Positions 11,126-23,331 of a stretch of 64,000 nucleotides of DNA are shown piece after piece. Position 1 is the first letter of the stretch, and the number at the start of each line of letters is the position of its first letter. Both the position numbers and the translations under genes were made by a program. The notes beneath the pieces were generated by a model. It was not told where the DNA came from. It searched no databases and saw only the letters and a program-made list of their open reading frames with translations. This stretch comes from Mantis religiosa (lineage: Eukaryota; Arthropoda; Insecta; Mantodea; Mantidae): contig CM060947.1 in NCBI GenBank assembly GCA_030765055.1, positions 58,802,735 to 58,866,734 on the forward strand. Reading direction: 5' to 3'.

Positions 11126-11280
11126 TGTGACTTTGTACGTTCGTAGAATTAAAAGGCCGAGTTGCAGAAATTAAAAATATCCTTTATTTCCGTAGAGATA
11201 CACTGTTCAATTCTCACGTAACAACATTACATCATATAATAACCCATGATGTTGCATTAACGTCGGAGGTACCACGAGTG
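11126..11280 (+). repeat. LTR 5' end, unit 2
   Basis: The same segment as at 156 in unit 1. It follows GTAC here (GTAT in units 1 and 4), a point change in the flank. The LTR 3' half is absent. Confidence 0.65.
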
Positions 11281-11627
11281 CTAAGGGTCCGCAGCGCCCG
11301 CACCTTGGCAGCTGAAGGGGTCGGATCCCCTCCCATCCGGGAAAGTGACATTGACAATATTTAAAATGCACATTTCAAAATTGAATTGGGAAGTGTTTTC
11401 AAGGAAGCCATGTGAACTGTAAGCCCATTGTTTTGTTTTTCTCGACATAAAAGGGAGTTCATTTTATATTTCCACTGGCATCCTAACAAACGTGTTTACA
11501 GCAGTAAAGCGAACTAGCTCCTATCACGTGATTTATCCCATATGGGAAGAAATTGTGAATCTCTGAGTGACCAATGCTAGACATGAATCAGTTCCAATTG
11601 GATAAAGTGCGGTAGTCACGAACTCCA

Positions 11628-11845
11628 CGCTCACCTCTGTAGCATAGGTACTAGAGTGTCTCCTCACGTTCAAGAAGTATAGAGTTCGATTCGAGGTCAG
11701 GGTGATTTACCTGGATAAGAGTTTTCCGGAGTTTTTCGTTATCTTGAAAAATGAATTTCTGTAGGTTCTGGGCTCATTTGACCATCTATTCCATTCATCA
11801 ACTGATAGGACTAAATTTGGAGATGTAAATTAAAAAGAGAAACAA
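11628..11845 (+). repeat. tRNA-derived SINE, degraded, unit 2
   Basis: This is the unit 2 copy of the SINE at 656. It keeps the TTTTCCGGAGTTTTTC stretch that unit 1 has lost, the GGGCTCATTTGA stretch and the ATGTAAATTAAAAAG end. Confidence 0.75.
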
Positions 11846-13280
11846 ACCAACGAACTTAACTCCACACAATGAGGACGCCCTCGTGCTAAGCGCTAAGAGT
11901 CATCTGTGAACCATATTTGGCCCTAAAATGGGAGACTTTTTCTAAATCTGTTAATTCTATGAGTCGAACTCCTTCTGCTGGGTGCTCTGTATCGCCTCTG
12001 CTTTAGAATAGAAGTAGCCCGAGTTAAATAATCCGAAGTACGACATGAGCAGGTAGAAGCACCACTGTAATACCTATTCCATAAATTTTCGAAAAATATT
12101 ACTATAATCAATTTTTAAGTGAAATTGCACCATAAGCCTTAAAAGCTGATGGCTCTAAAAATTTCCACTGTAGGATTTAACAAGAACTGCACCATCGGTA
12201 AAAGAACAGTAGACTTGGCAAGGAAAATCTCAACCAGTGATATTTGGTTTTCATCATATAGATTAAGTAACGAAGTTCTGCAAAAGAAGGAAACAAGTAA
12301 AGAAGGGAAAAAAAAGCAGGAAAAGCAACAAGGAAGCAGAGGAAACCAGTCTACTAAACTCTGGTTTTTAATATGAGTAATACATTTAAACCTAAAGTCC
12401 CTATTTTCTCATTTTTTATGTTTTCAGCATGTTTCTTCCTGTGAAATTCTCCTTGCAGAACATTTTTTGTGATAGAAAAATACAATTTAGCATACAAGTT
12501 CACAAAGAGACAATGGATAAGAATATCCCTATGTTTTATTTTGAAATGTATTTATATATAATTTTTAAGTTATCTAGCACATTTTCAAAGCTTTACAAAC
12601 AAATAAGTTTTTAAATAGAAATAAGTTGGAGTCCAAACTAGATGAGACTCACAGAAATTTAGGAAGATTTTAAAATGTACATGTATTATGACACTAGAGT
12701 TATGAAATTAATCTACTTCTTTCCATCACAAAGTAATTTTAAATGTCATATCCTCCATTTCAGCTTACTTCTAATTTCATTTCACAGTTTATCCTTGTTA
12801 GCCATTTCAGGGTTTCACGTGTCGGTGAGGTTGCATGGCAGGTGCATTGTTCTCTGTAATTACTCGGCTTCCAGATCGAGTCCCAGAGACACCAGGGAAT
12901 GTGTAATCTGCAGGTAGGAGGACAGCCTGTTGTAAGAACGACCACCAGGAACTCCAAATCTATAGTTGTAGGGACCCTCTCTCTCCGGCTACCCTTAGTC
13001 TCCTTTCATTGCGCCTTCCCTCCTGAAGGGTTCCCATTAGGGGCATAGGCAACAAAGATTTAAGTGATTGGGGTACTAAGTTCTACCTCCGATTCATAGT
13101 ATGGTACTCATAAATTGCGAAACAAAGTAACAATAGTAATTTATTTTACAAGGGGATACACAGAGAGCTTATTCGTGAGTAGAACAATTTAAAACGCGAT
13201 ACGAAGGGAAGTATTTTAAGTTCTACGAGTGGATATAGAGGTCTGTCCAGTTGTATAATACTTTATTTTATTCCATATAT

Positions 13281-13737
13281 TGTGACTTTGTGGGTTCGTA
13301 GAATTAAAAGTCCAATTTTCCGAAATTCTAAATGCTCTTTATTTCCGTAGAAATACACTTATAGATTACAGCAGCATTACGTTACGTACACAATCAGTCT
13401 ACCAAGATCGATGACAATAACAAACAACTTACTCAACCTCCACTGTTTACCACATCAACACTCTCAGCTGTTCTCTGCTTAGTCACCCTTGGCGGGCCGT
13501 CTCCTTCTTAAATACCTCATTGATAAATTCGAGACTCTTCCAGAAGAATAATGAAAAACAACTATTCTCTGTCAATCGAGATATCACTAGAAACTTCCTT
13601 ACGTGAAACCCTATCTGGGCCGGCAAGTCACTTATCTCGAGCGCTCTGTTTAGCTGCTTACGCAAGTACTATCCGCCTGTTATATTTTTTCTGCAGGCTT
13701 TTGCCGCGCTATCGCGTTGCCCCGTCAATATATATAT
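13281..13737 (+). repeat. Solo LTR, unit 2
   Basis: A 457 bp LTR running from TGTGACTTTGTGGGTTCGTA to CCCCGTCA. ATAT flanks both ends, on the right merged into an AT dinucleotide run. Orthologous to the LTR at 2281. Confidence 0.78.
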
Positions 13738-14373
13738 ATGTTAAATTAATATATGAAAAATACTCAGTTAATGATTTTACAACAGATAGTAATAAATTAA
13801 ATAAGGAATAAGGCATTGAATTGCGGTGTACTTATAGTTACAAAATATTGTAGGCTATTGGTGACCAAAGGCAGGCCCGGCAGTATGTACGTGAAAACGA
13901 GCATTCCTATTTGCAATGCTTCTAATCCATTTGGATGTATTAACTTCTAAGGTAATGTACAACAAGTTCACCTTCATGTGGTTAAACAATAAAAATGCTT
14001 GCAGCTGCTGTTAAAAGGTTATAGAAATTTTGTAGTTATCAATCACTTATTTATTTACTTTATCCCATCTGTTACAAGAGCAACGAGTGAATTTTGCTTA
14101 CTTTATCTCTTTCTTTGCCCTAATAACTATCACTTTGATTTAAATTCCAAGTTTTCTTATATCATTTCTCCACAGCAACGGTGTCTAATACAAGCATCTG
14201 TAGAATAAATACATTTAACCACAACATTCAATCCAATCCAGCAGAGAAGTTGATGTATGGACGATAACATGTTTGCGTAATAATACATCTTATATAAATG
14301 TCAAGGAATTAAATTATTAGATTAAAATTCCAAAATCTCAAAGTTCAATGCTTTAAGTTGGTAAAAATAATTG

Positions 14374-14455
14374 CGCATTCGGTAGGACTCGAACCTACGC
14401 TCCCAGAGGGAATCTGATTTCTAGTCAGACGCCTTAACCACTCGGCCACGACTGC
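14374..14455 (-). tRNA. tRNA-Ser(AGA), unit 2, with an acceptor mismatch
   Basis: An 82 nt tRNA-Ser(AGA) like the other array copies, but the 3' acceptor strand reads CGAATGC where the others have CGACTGC. This makes a G4:A69 mismatch inside the acceptor stem. Anticodon, variable arm, A box and B box are unchanged, so it may still be transcribed but less stable. A T5 run follows on the minus strand. Confidence 0.9.
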
Positions 14456-14654
14456 AGATGTCAAATATTGGCTTCAGAAGTAATTCATGACCTCAGAAAC
14501 AAATTACTGCGAGTTTAATGTGTAAAGAAGGAACAAAATATAAAGCAACAGTTATCCCCCACGTATGCGTGTGGTCACTAGAATTCGCAGATATAAACAT
14601 ACGCACAGACATACGCGCACTAAGCAGTGCTAAAAATATTTTCAAAAAAATTTA

Positions 14655-14727
14655 CGACCGTGACAGGACTCGAACCTGCAATCTTCGGATCCGAAGTCCG
14701 ACGCCTTATCCATTAGGCCACACGGTC
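14655..14727 (-). tRNA. tRNA-Arg(TCG), unit 2
   Basis: A complete 73 nt tRNA. The acceptor pairs GACCGTG/CACGGTC, the D-arm box is GTGGCCTAATGG, the anticodon loop CTTCGGA gives TCG, and the B box is GGTTCGAGTCC. A T7 run follows on the minus strand. No structural defect seen. Confidence 0.95.
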
Positions 14728-15517
14728 ACTTGTGGAAGTCGTTTCGTAATATGATAATATAGCAAAGTAGATGTACACCGAATGAAAGGCATGTAAGATA
14801 CTTTATGTCAGTCATGAACTGTATAGCATTTTTGGTTGTTTATTTAATTTACCTGCTCATAGATAATAAGGTAATATAATTGTTTACACATGTCAAATGC
14901 GTATTATGTTAGCTGCATCTTAATTTTGCTGTATCCTAATGACTAGTGAAGATGTTGGTAACATGACATCCTCACTTCATATGCTGAAAACGCAATTAGT
15001 GTTATTTTAGAAACGTACACGAATAGGGTGGATTTGAGGAGCATCTCTGTCCTTGCTCTCCCCTATATTGTCTAGCATCGTGCTGTGTTAATCACATGTA
15101 GCGTCTACCTGCCTTGCATTTATTGATTTAAATTACAAACTCAGCTCAGTTTGTGAAATTTTGGTTACATTACTCTTCATTAGAAAAGCATTACACTTAC
15201 TAAAATGCCAACAATTATATGGAACAGAATGTTAATCGGTAGGTCAAATGTATTGCTTCTTGCTGTGCTGTTTCTTTTTCTTTTTCTTTTTTTTTATTAA
15301 ATGTTTATTTACAACACACATTAGCAATCAAAATTTGTTAAATGTAACATGAACCATACAACCTTAAACACTTAAAAGAACAGTTTTTTTTTAAATATTT
15401 TTAAACAAAATCAATCTCACATAGTCAGTTACTAAATAGCTACATTGTGCTCTATCCTCAGGTTAACCTTACTATTTTTATATTAAGGAAAGACTTACAT
15501 AACTTTAACGTTTCAAG

Positions 15518-15680
15518 ACGGGAGGTGGACAATGTATTATCCACATAATTCAGAGAATTATAAAATAGCAAAGTTATTAATACTTGAAGCAAAGGCGAGA
15601 TTGGCATATTCCTTTGATACACGTTCTAACCCAGTATTACGTAAATATAAAACGAGGTCCTGCCTGCCTTTCTTATATAC
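15518..15680 (+). repeat. Harbinger-derived satellite, unit 2 (one copy)
   Basis: A single monomer starting GACGGGAGGTGGACAATGTA and ending with the unit-edge sequence AAAACGAGGTCCTGCCTGCC. The plus strand shows the CATAATTCAG block; the minus strand carries the transposase-derived frame. Confidence 0.8.
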
Positions 15681-17193
15681 TACATGGAATGTGAGAATTG
15701 TATCCGCGAGAGTTTGCATAAGCTAAATTCGGTTCCTGTAAATTAACGGGAATATATTTTCATGCCAATTTCGAATTGTTCCTTCGGAATAATATTTTTA
15801 AAGTTTTTGATAGTCATTTAATATCTTGGTTAAATTTACGTAATTAAAAATACAAATATCTTAGTTTGTTGCTGCACCAATCTTTGATTCGAATAACTAT
15901 CATAGTTTTCGAGTTCCGTTCTGTATTTGGCGTGAAAGAGCACCCAATGTTGCTGAGAGGCCTTTCGAATAGGCTTCAGCTTCGTTTATGTGCAGTAAAT
16001 CTACTTCCATTGTGTATGAAGCCATGCCAAGGCTTTATATTTAAATACTTCTTAATGGAGAACAATTTAAGCGCAAGAATATGGTATACTTCCTTCAAAT
16101 AAATAACAAACAACAGCAAAGAAAAAAGAACGATATATGTATGTATATATTGGTTTATTTTCTTCTCTTGGCATTTAGACTTATGTAGGAGAAGCAAATT
16201 GCTTAAGAAAAAGCTTTTCCAAATGCGAATGTAAATGAAGGTAGAAGAAAAGGCGGTAAAACCTGAATCACTCTAGAACTATTAATTATAAGTAAGGGAA
16301 AATCTGCAATTAGATAAAACAAAGTGAATGAACATATCAATATAACCTGAATGTCTTTTTCTATAAATTTGTATTCAATACCTTAGCCTTTTTACATTTT
16401 GTGTATTTTATATTTTATTAAATATATTCTAACGTTCCAAAGTTTAGGCCTGAATTTTGTGTCATAGAAAAATGACCTGTCGTTGGTTGCCCATATAAAT
16501 GATTAACTGTAATAAAAATACATCAAAAAGCCAGGGAATTAAGTGACTGTATTGTGAGTCCTCATTGGTTTAAGTGAGTTCTGCGACGTGATGTAGAGGG
16601 CTGGAGCGTTGTGCTCTGAACTAAATGCGTCTAGGTTCCAACTTACCTATGATGTTGTGGATTTTAAGTAATACAGCTTTCGTCCTCATTCAGGGATATA
16701 AGTATTAATGCTGGGTTCATATTAACAGTAAATAGGGTGCATAATGATATTTTTACCAAGGCTGTAAGTATTAATGCTGTGTGCGTAACAGCATTACATC
16801 ACATAATAACCCATGATGTTGCATTAACGTCAGAGGTCCCACGAGTGCTAAGGGTCCGCAGCGCCTGCACCTCGGCAGCTGAAGGGGTCGAATCCTCTCC
16901 CTTACGGGAAAGTGTCAATGACAATAGTTAAAATGCACATTTCAAAATTGAATTGGGAAGTGTTTTCAAGGAAGCCATGTCAACTGAAGCCGATCATTTT
17001 GTATCTCTCGGCATAAAAGAGAGTTCATTTTATATTTCCACTGGCATCCTAACCAACGTGTTTACAGCAGTAAGGAGAACCAGCTCCTATCACGTGATTT
17101 ATCCCATGTGGAAAGAAATTGTGATTCTCTGATTGACCAATGTTAGACATGAATCAATTCCAATTGGATAAAGTGCAGTAGCCACGAACTCTA

Positions 17194-17410
17194 CGCTCAC
17201 CTCTGTAGCATATGTAGTAGCGTGTCTCCTCACGTTCAATAAGTCTACAGTTCGAATCTTGGTCAGGGTAATTTACCTGGATAAGAGTTTTCCGGAGTTT
17301 TTCCTTATCTTGAAAAACGAATGTCTGAAGGTTCAGGGCTCATTTGACCATCTATTCTATTTATCATCTGATACGACTAAATTTGGAGATGTAATTTAAA
17401 AATAAAAACA
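17194..17410 (+). repeat. tRNA-derived SINE, degraded, unit 3
   Basis: The unit 3 copy of the SINE, with GGTCAGGGTAATTTACCTGG and TTTTCCGGAGTTTTTC present. It ends near GATGTAATTTAAAAATAAAA. Confidence 0.75.
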
Positions 17411-18849
17411 AGCCAAAGAACTTTACTCCACGCAATGAAGATGCCGTCGTGCTAAGAGCTAAGTGACATCTGTGAACCACGTTTGGCCCTAAAATGGGAG
17501 ACTTTTTCTAAATCTGTTATATCTATGGGTCGAACTCCTTCTGATGGGTGCTCTGTATCGCCTCTGCTTTAGAATAGGAGTAGCCCGAGCTAAATAATCG
17601 GTGGTACGACATGTGTGGATAATGATGGAGCAGGTACAAGCACCACTGTAATACCTATTCCGTAAATTTTCGAAAAAAAATTACTATAATCACTTTTTAA
17701 GTGAAATTGCATTATAAACCTTAAAAGCTGATAGCTCTAAAAAGTTCTACTATAGGATTTAACAAGAACTGCACCATCGGTAAAAGAACAGTAGACTTGG
17801 CAAGGAAAATCTCAACCAACAAGATTTGGGTTTCATCATATAGATTAAGTAACAAAGTTCTGCAGAAGAAGGAAACAACTAAAGAAGGGAAAAAAGAAGG
17901 CAGGAAAAGCAACAAGGAAGCAGAGGAAACCAGTCTACTGAACTGTGGTTTTTAATATGAGTAATATATTTAAACCTTACGTCGTTGTTTTCTCATTTTT
18001 TATAATTTCAGCATGTTTGTTGCTGTGAAATTCTCCTTGCAGAACATTTTTTGTGATAGAGAAATACAATTTGGTATACAAGTTCAGAAACAGACAATGG
18101 ATAAGAATATCCCTATGTTTTATTTTGAAATGTATTTAAGTATAATTTGTAAGTTATCTAGCACTTTCCCAAAGTTCAACAACAACAACAAAAATAAGTT
18201 TTTAAATAGAAATAAGTTGGAGTCCAAACTAGATGAGACGCACAGAAATTTAGGAAAATGTAAAAATGTACATGTATTATGACACTAGAGTTATGAAATT
18301 AATCTACTTCCTCTCCTCACAAAGGAATTTTAAATGCCATATCCTCCATTTCAGCTTACTTCTAATTTCATTTCACATTTTATCCTTGTTAGCCATTTCA
18401 AGGTTTCACGTGTCGGTGAGGTTGCATGGCAGGTGCATTGTTCTCTGTAATTACTCGGCTTCCAGATCCAGTCCTAGAGACACCAGGGAATGTGTAATCT
18501 GCAGGTAGGAGGACAACCTGTTGTAAGAACCACCACCAGGAACTCCAAATCTATAGTTGTAGGGACCCTCTCTCTCCGGCCACCCTTAGTCTCCTTTCAT
18601 TTCTCCTTCTCTCCTGAAGGGTTCCCATTAGGGGCATAGGTAACAAATATTTAAGTGATTGGGGTACTAAGTTCTACCGCCAATTCATAGTATCGTACTC
18701 ATAAACTGAGAAACAAAGTAACAATAGTAATTTATTATACAAGGGGATACACAGAGAGTTTATCCGTGAGTAGAACAATTTAAAATGCGATCCAAAGGGG
18801 AGTATTTTCAGTTCTACGAGTGGATATAGAGGTCTGGCCAGTTGTATAT

Positions 18850-19311
18850 TGTGACTTTGTGGGTTCGTAGAATTAAAAGTCCAATTTGCCGAAATTCTAA
18901 ATGTTCTTTATTTCCGTAGAAATACACTTATAGATTACAGCAGCATTACGTTACGTACACAATCAGTCTACCAAGATCGATGACAATAACAAACAGCTTA
19001 CTCAACTTCCACTGTTTACCACATCAACACTCTCAGCTGTTCTCTGCTTAGTCACCCTTGGCGAGCCGTCTCCTTCTTAAATACCTCATTGATAAATTCG
19101 AGACTCTTCCAGAAGAATAATGAAAAACAACTATTCTCTGTCAATCGAGATATCACTAGAAACTTCCTTACGTGAAACCCTATCTGAACCGACAAGTCAC
19201 TTATCTCAAGCGCCATGTTTATCTGCTTATGCAAGTACTATCCGCCTCTTATCTTTTTTCTGCAGGCTCTTTGTGTAGACTAACGAGCCACGCTATCACG
19301 TTGCCGCGACA
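18850..19311 (+). repeat. Solo LTR, unit 3
   Basis: A 462 bp LTR from TGTGACTTTGTGGGTTCGTA to GCCGCGACA, with ATAT on the left (18846-18849) and right (19312-19315). Same insertion as in units 1, 2 and 4. Confidence 0.8.
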
Positions 19312-19961
19312 ATATATACATATATACGTTACTAATATAGTACAAATACTCAGTTAATGATTTTACAACAGATAGTAATAAATTAAATAAGGAATAAGGC
19401 ACTGAATTGCGGTGTACTTATAGTTACAAAATATTGCATGTTATGGGAGACAAAAGTCAGGCCCGGCAGTACGTACGTGAAAACGAGCATTCCTATTTGC
19501 AATGCTTCTAATCCATTTGGATGTATTAACTTCTATGGTACTGTACAACAAGTTCACTTTCATGTGCTTAAAGAATAAAAATGTTTGAATTTGCTGTTAA
19601 AAGGTTATAGAAATTTTGCAGTTATCAATCACTTATTTATTTGCTTTATCCCACCCGTTACAAGAACAATGGGTGAATTTTGCTTACTTTATCTCTATTG
19701 TTGCCCTAATAACTATCACTTTGATTTAAATTCCAAGTTTTGTTGTATCATTTCTCCATAGCAACGGTGTCTAATACAAGTATCTGTAGAATAAATAAAT
19801 TTAACCACAACATTCAATCCAATCCAGCAGAGTAGTTGATGTATGGACTGTAACATGTTTGCATAGTAATACATCAATTATATAAATTTCAGGGAATTGA
19901 ATTATCAGATTAAAATTCCAAAATCTCAAAGTTAAATGCTTTAAGTCGGTAAAAATTATTG

Positions 19962-20043
19962 CGCAGTCGGTAGGACTCGAACCTACGCTCCCAGAGGGAA
20001 TCTGATTTCTAGTCAGACGCCTTAACCACTCGGCCACGACTGC
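19962..20043 (-). tRNA. tRNA-Ser(AGA), unit 3
   Basis: An intact 82 nt tRNA-Ser. The acceptor stem GCAGTCG/CGACTGC pairs fully, the loop CTAGAAA gives AGA, and the variable arm has TCCC/GGGA pairing. T-rich sequence follows for Pol III termination. Confidence 0.95.
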
Positions 20044-20238
20044 AGATGTCAAATATTGGCTTCAGAAGTAATTCATGACATCAGAAACAAATTACTGCGA
20101 GTTTAATGTGTATAAAAGGAACAAAATATAAAGCAACAGTTATCCCCCACGGATGCGTGAGGTCACTAGAATTCGCAGAAACATACGCACAGATATACAG
20201 GAACTAAGCAGGTCTAAAAGTATTTTTAAAAAAATTTA

Positions 20239-20311
20239 CGACCGTGACAGGACTCGAACCTGCAATCTTCGGATCCGAAGTCCGACGCCTTATCCATTAG
20301 GCCACACGGTC
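20239..20311 (-). tRNA. tRNA-Arg(TCG), unit 3
   Basis: An intact 73 nt tRNA-Arg, identical in every stem and loop to the unit 2 gene. The loop is CTTCGGA and a T7 run follows. Confidence 0.95.
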
Positions 20312-21080
20312 ACTTGAGGAATTCTTTCGTAATACGATAATATAGCAAAGCAGATGTACACCGAATAAAAGGCATGTAAGATACTTCATATCAGTCGTGA
20401 ACTGTATAGTATTTTTGGTTGTTTATTTCATTTACCTGCTCATAGATAATAAGCTAATATAATTGTTTACACATGTAAAATGCGAATTATGTTAGCTGCG
20501 TCTTAATTTTGCTGTATCCTAATGGCTAGTGAAGGTGTTGGTAACATGACATGTTCACTTCATATGCTGAAAGCGCAATTAGTGTTATTTTAGAAACGTA
20601 CAAGAATAAGGTGGATTTGAGGAGCATCTTACTCTCTGTCCTTGTTCTCCCCTATCTTGTCTACCATCGTGCTGTGTTAACCACATGTAGCGTCTACCTG
20701 CCTTGCATTTATTGATTTAAATTGCAAACTCAGCTCAGTTTGTGAAATTTTGGTTACATTACTCTTCATTAGAAAAGCATTACACTTACTAAAATGCCTA
20801 CAATTAAATGGAACAGAATGTTAATCGGTAGGTCAAATGTATTGCTTCTTGCTGTGCTGTTTGCTAAATATTTATTTACAACACACATTAGTAATCAACA
20901 TTTGTTAAATATAACATGAACCATACAAACGTAAACACTTAAAAGAACAGTTTTTTTCAATATTGTTTAAACAAATCAATCTCACATAGTCAGTTACTAA
21001 ATACCTACATTGTGTTCTATCTCAGGATAACCATACTAATTTTATATTAAGGAAAGACTTACATAATTTGAACGTTTCAA

Positions 21081-21700
21081 GACGGGAGGTGGACAGTGTA
21101 TTATCCACATAATTCAGAGAGTTATAAAATTAATACCTAAGCAAAGGCGAGATTGGCATATTCCTTTCGATGCATGTTCTAACTCAGTACGTAAATTTAA
21201 AACAAGGTGCGAAGAAGGACAAGTGACTTGAACGCTCAAGACGGGAGGTGGACAGTGTATTATCCACATAATTCAGAGAGTTATAAAATTAATACCTAAG
21301 CAAAGGCGAGATTGGCTTATTCCTTTCGATGCATGTTCTAACTCAGTACGTAAATTTAAAACAAGGTGCGAAGAAGGACAAGTGACTTGAACGCTCAAGA
21401 CGGGAGGTGGACAGTGTATTATCCACATAATTCAGAGAGTTATAAAATTAATACCTAAGCAAAGGCAAGATTGCTTATTCCTTTCGATGCATGTTCTAAC
21501 TCAGTACGTAAATTTAAAACAAGGTGCGAAGAAGGACAAGTGACTTGAACGCTCAAGACGGGAGGTGGACAGTGTATTATCCACATAATTCAGAGAGTTA
21601 TAAAATAGCAAAGTTAGTAATACTTGAAGCAAAGGCGAGATTGGCATATTCCTTTGATACACGTTCTAACTCAGTATTACGTAAATTTAAAACGAGGTCC
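21081..21700 (+). repeat. Expanded 159 bp satellite, unit 3 (four monomers)
   Basis: GACGGGAGGTGGACAGTGTA recurs at 21081, 21240, 21399 and 21557, giving periods of 159, 159 and 158 bp. The middle monomers are nearly identical (AAGCAAAGGCGAGATTGGC, one with a 2-base loss), so the expansion is very recent. The last monomer ends in the normal unit boundary. Confidence 0.95.
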
Positions 21701-21883
21701 TGCCTGCCTTTCTTATATACTACATGGAATGTTACAATTGTATCCGCGAGAGTTTGCATAAGCTCAATTCGGTTCCTGTAAATTAACGGGAATATATTTT
21801 CATGCCAATTTCGAATTGTTCCTTCGGAATAATATTTTTAAAGTTTTTGATAGTCATTTAATATCTTGGTTAAATTTACGTAA

Positions 21884-22066
21884 TTAAAAATACAAATATC
21901 TTAGTTTGGTGCTGCACCAAACTTTGATTCCAATAACTATTATAGTTTTCAACTTTCCGTTCTGTATTTGGCGTGAAAGAGCACCCAATGTTGCTGAGAG
22001 GCCTTTCAAATAGGCTTGAGCTTCGTTTATGTGCAGTAAATCTACTTCCATTGTGTAGGAAGCCAT
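21884..22066 (-). CDS. Conserved 60-codon array ORF (unit 4)
   Basis: The counterpart of 10187-10369, with start MASYTMEVDLLHINEAQAY and the same end. Frame and length are kept although several residues differ. An overlapping longer antisense frame (21876-22238) also exists, so this may be coincidence. Confidence 0.2.
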   Translation of the reverse strand: MASYTMEVDLLHINEAQAYLKGLSATLGALSRQIQNGKLKTIIVIGIKVWCSTKLRYLYF

Positions 22067-22831
22067 GCCAAGGCTTTATATTTAAATACTTCTTAATGGA
22101 GAACAATTTAAGCGCAAGAATATGGTATACTTCCTTCAAATAAATAACAAACAACAGCAAAGAAAAAAGAACGATATATGTATGTATATATTGGTTTATT
22201 TTCTTCTCTTGGCATTTAGACTTATGTAGGAGAAGCAAATTCCTTAAGACAAAGCTTTTCTACATGCGAATGTAAATGAAGGTAGAAGAAAAGGCGGTAA
22301 AACTTGAATCACTCTAGAACTATTAATTATAAGTAAGGGAAAATCTGCAATTAGATAAAACAAAGTGAATGAACATATCAATATAACCTGAATGTCTTTT
22401 TCTATAAATTTGTATTCAATATCTTAGCCTTATTACATTTTGTGTATTTTATATTTTATTAAATATATTCTAACGTTCCAAAGTTTAGGCCTGAATTTTG
22501 TGTCATAGAAAAATGACCTGTCGTTGGTTGCCCATATAAATGATAAACTGTAATAAAAATACATCAAACAGCCAGGGAATTAAGTGACTAAGTATTGTGA
22601 GTCCTCATTGGTTTAAGTGAGTTCTGCGACGTGAAGTAGAGGGCTGGAGCGTTGTGCTCTGAACTAAATGCGTCTAGGTTCCAACTTACCCATGATGTTG
22701 CGGATTTTAAGTAATACAGCTTTCGTACTCATTCAGGGATATAAGTATTAACGCTGGATGCATATTAAAGGTAAATAGGGTGCATAATGATATTTTTACC
22801 AAGGCTGTAAGTATTAATGCTGTTGGCGTAT

Positions 22832-22985
22832 TGTGACTTTGTAGGTTCGTAGAATTAAAAGGCCGAGTTACAGAAATTAAAAATCTCCTTTATTTCCGTA
22901 GAGATACACTGTTCAATTCTCACGTAACAGCATTACATCACATAATAACCGATGATGTTGCATTAACGTCAGAGGTACCACGAGT
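22832..22985 (+). repeat. LTR 5' end, unit 4
   Basis: Begins TGTGACTTTGTAGGTTCGTA after GTAT (22828-22831), as in unit 1. In unit 3 this element has lost 96 bp (equivalent to 22831-22926) between two CGTA repeats. Confidence 0.7.
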
Positions 22986-23331
22986 GCTAAGGGTCCGCAG
23001 CGCCCGCACCTTGGCAACTGAAGGGGTCGGATCCCCTCCCTTACGGGAAAGTGACATTGACAATATTTAAATTGCACATTTCAAAATTGAATTGGGAAGT
23101 GTTTTCAAGGAAGCCATGTCAACTGAAGCCGATCATTTTGTATTTCTCGGCATAAAAGAGAGTTCATTTTATATTTCCACTGGCATCCTAACCAAAGTGT
23201 TTACAGCAGTAAGGCGAACTAGCTCCTATCACGTGATTTATCCCATGTGGGAAGAAACTGTGTTCTCTGATTGACCAATGTTAGACATGAATCAATTCCA
23301 ATTGGATAAAGTGCAGTAGCCACGAACTCTA

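Larger units (their letters stand above)
10061..15718 (+). repeat. Tandem macrosatellite unit 2 (5.66 kb)
   Basis: The first complete unit. It starts near TTAAGCTCAGTTCAGTTCC and holds, in order: a 5' block with a minus-strand 60-codon ORF, one minisatellite motif, an LTR 5' end (11126), a SINE (about 11628), AT-rich DNA, a solo LTR (13281), tRNA-Ser (14374), tRNA-Arg (14655) and satellite (from 15518). Stretches at 10470-11040, 11850-13280, 13740-14370 and 14730-15515 carry no recognised gene. They stay closely similar to the same stretches in units 1, 3 and 4. Confidence 0.92.
15719..21758 (+). repeat. Tandem macrosatellite unit 3 (6.04 kb)
   Basis: It has the same order as unit 2, with three differences. 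The first LTR 5' end is deleted (the sequence jumps from GTGCGTA to ACAGCATTACATC at about 16787). The solo LTR lacks about 30 bp of left flank. The terminal satellite has expanded to four near-identical monomers, which accounts for most of the extra length. Stretches between named elements hold no recognised gene. Confidence 0.92.

Noticed and set aside
19801..20052. ORFs containing RRLTRNQIPSGSVGSSPTDC (19801, 25952)
   Set aside because: This is the translation of the tRNA-Ser gene, a common false ORF.
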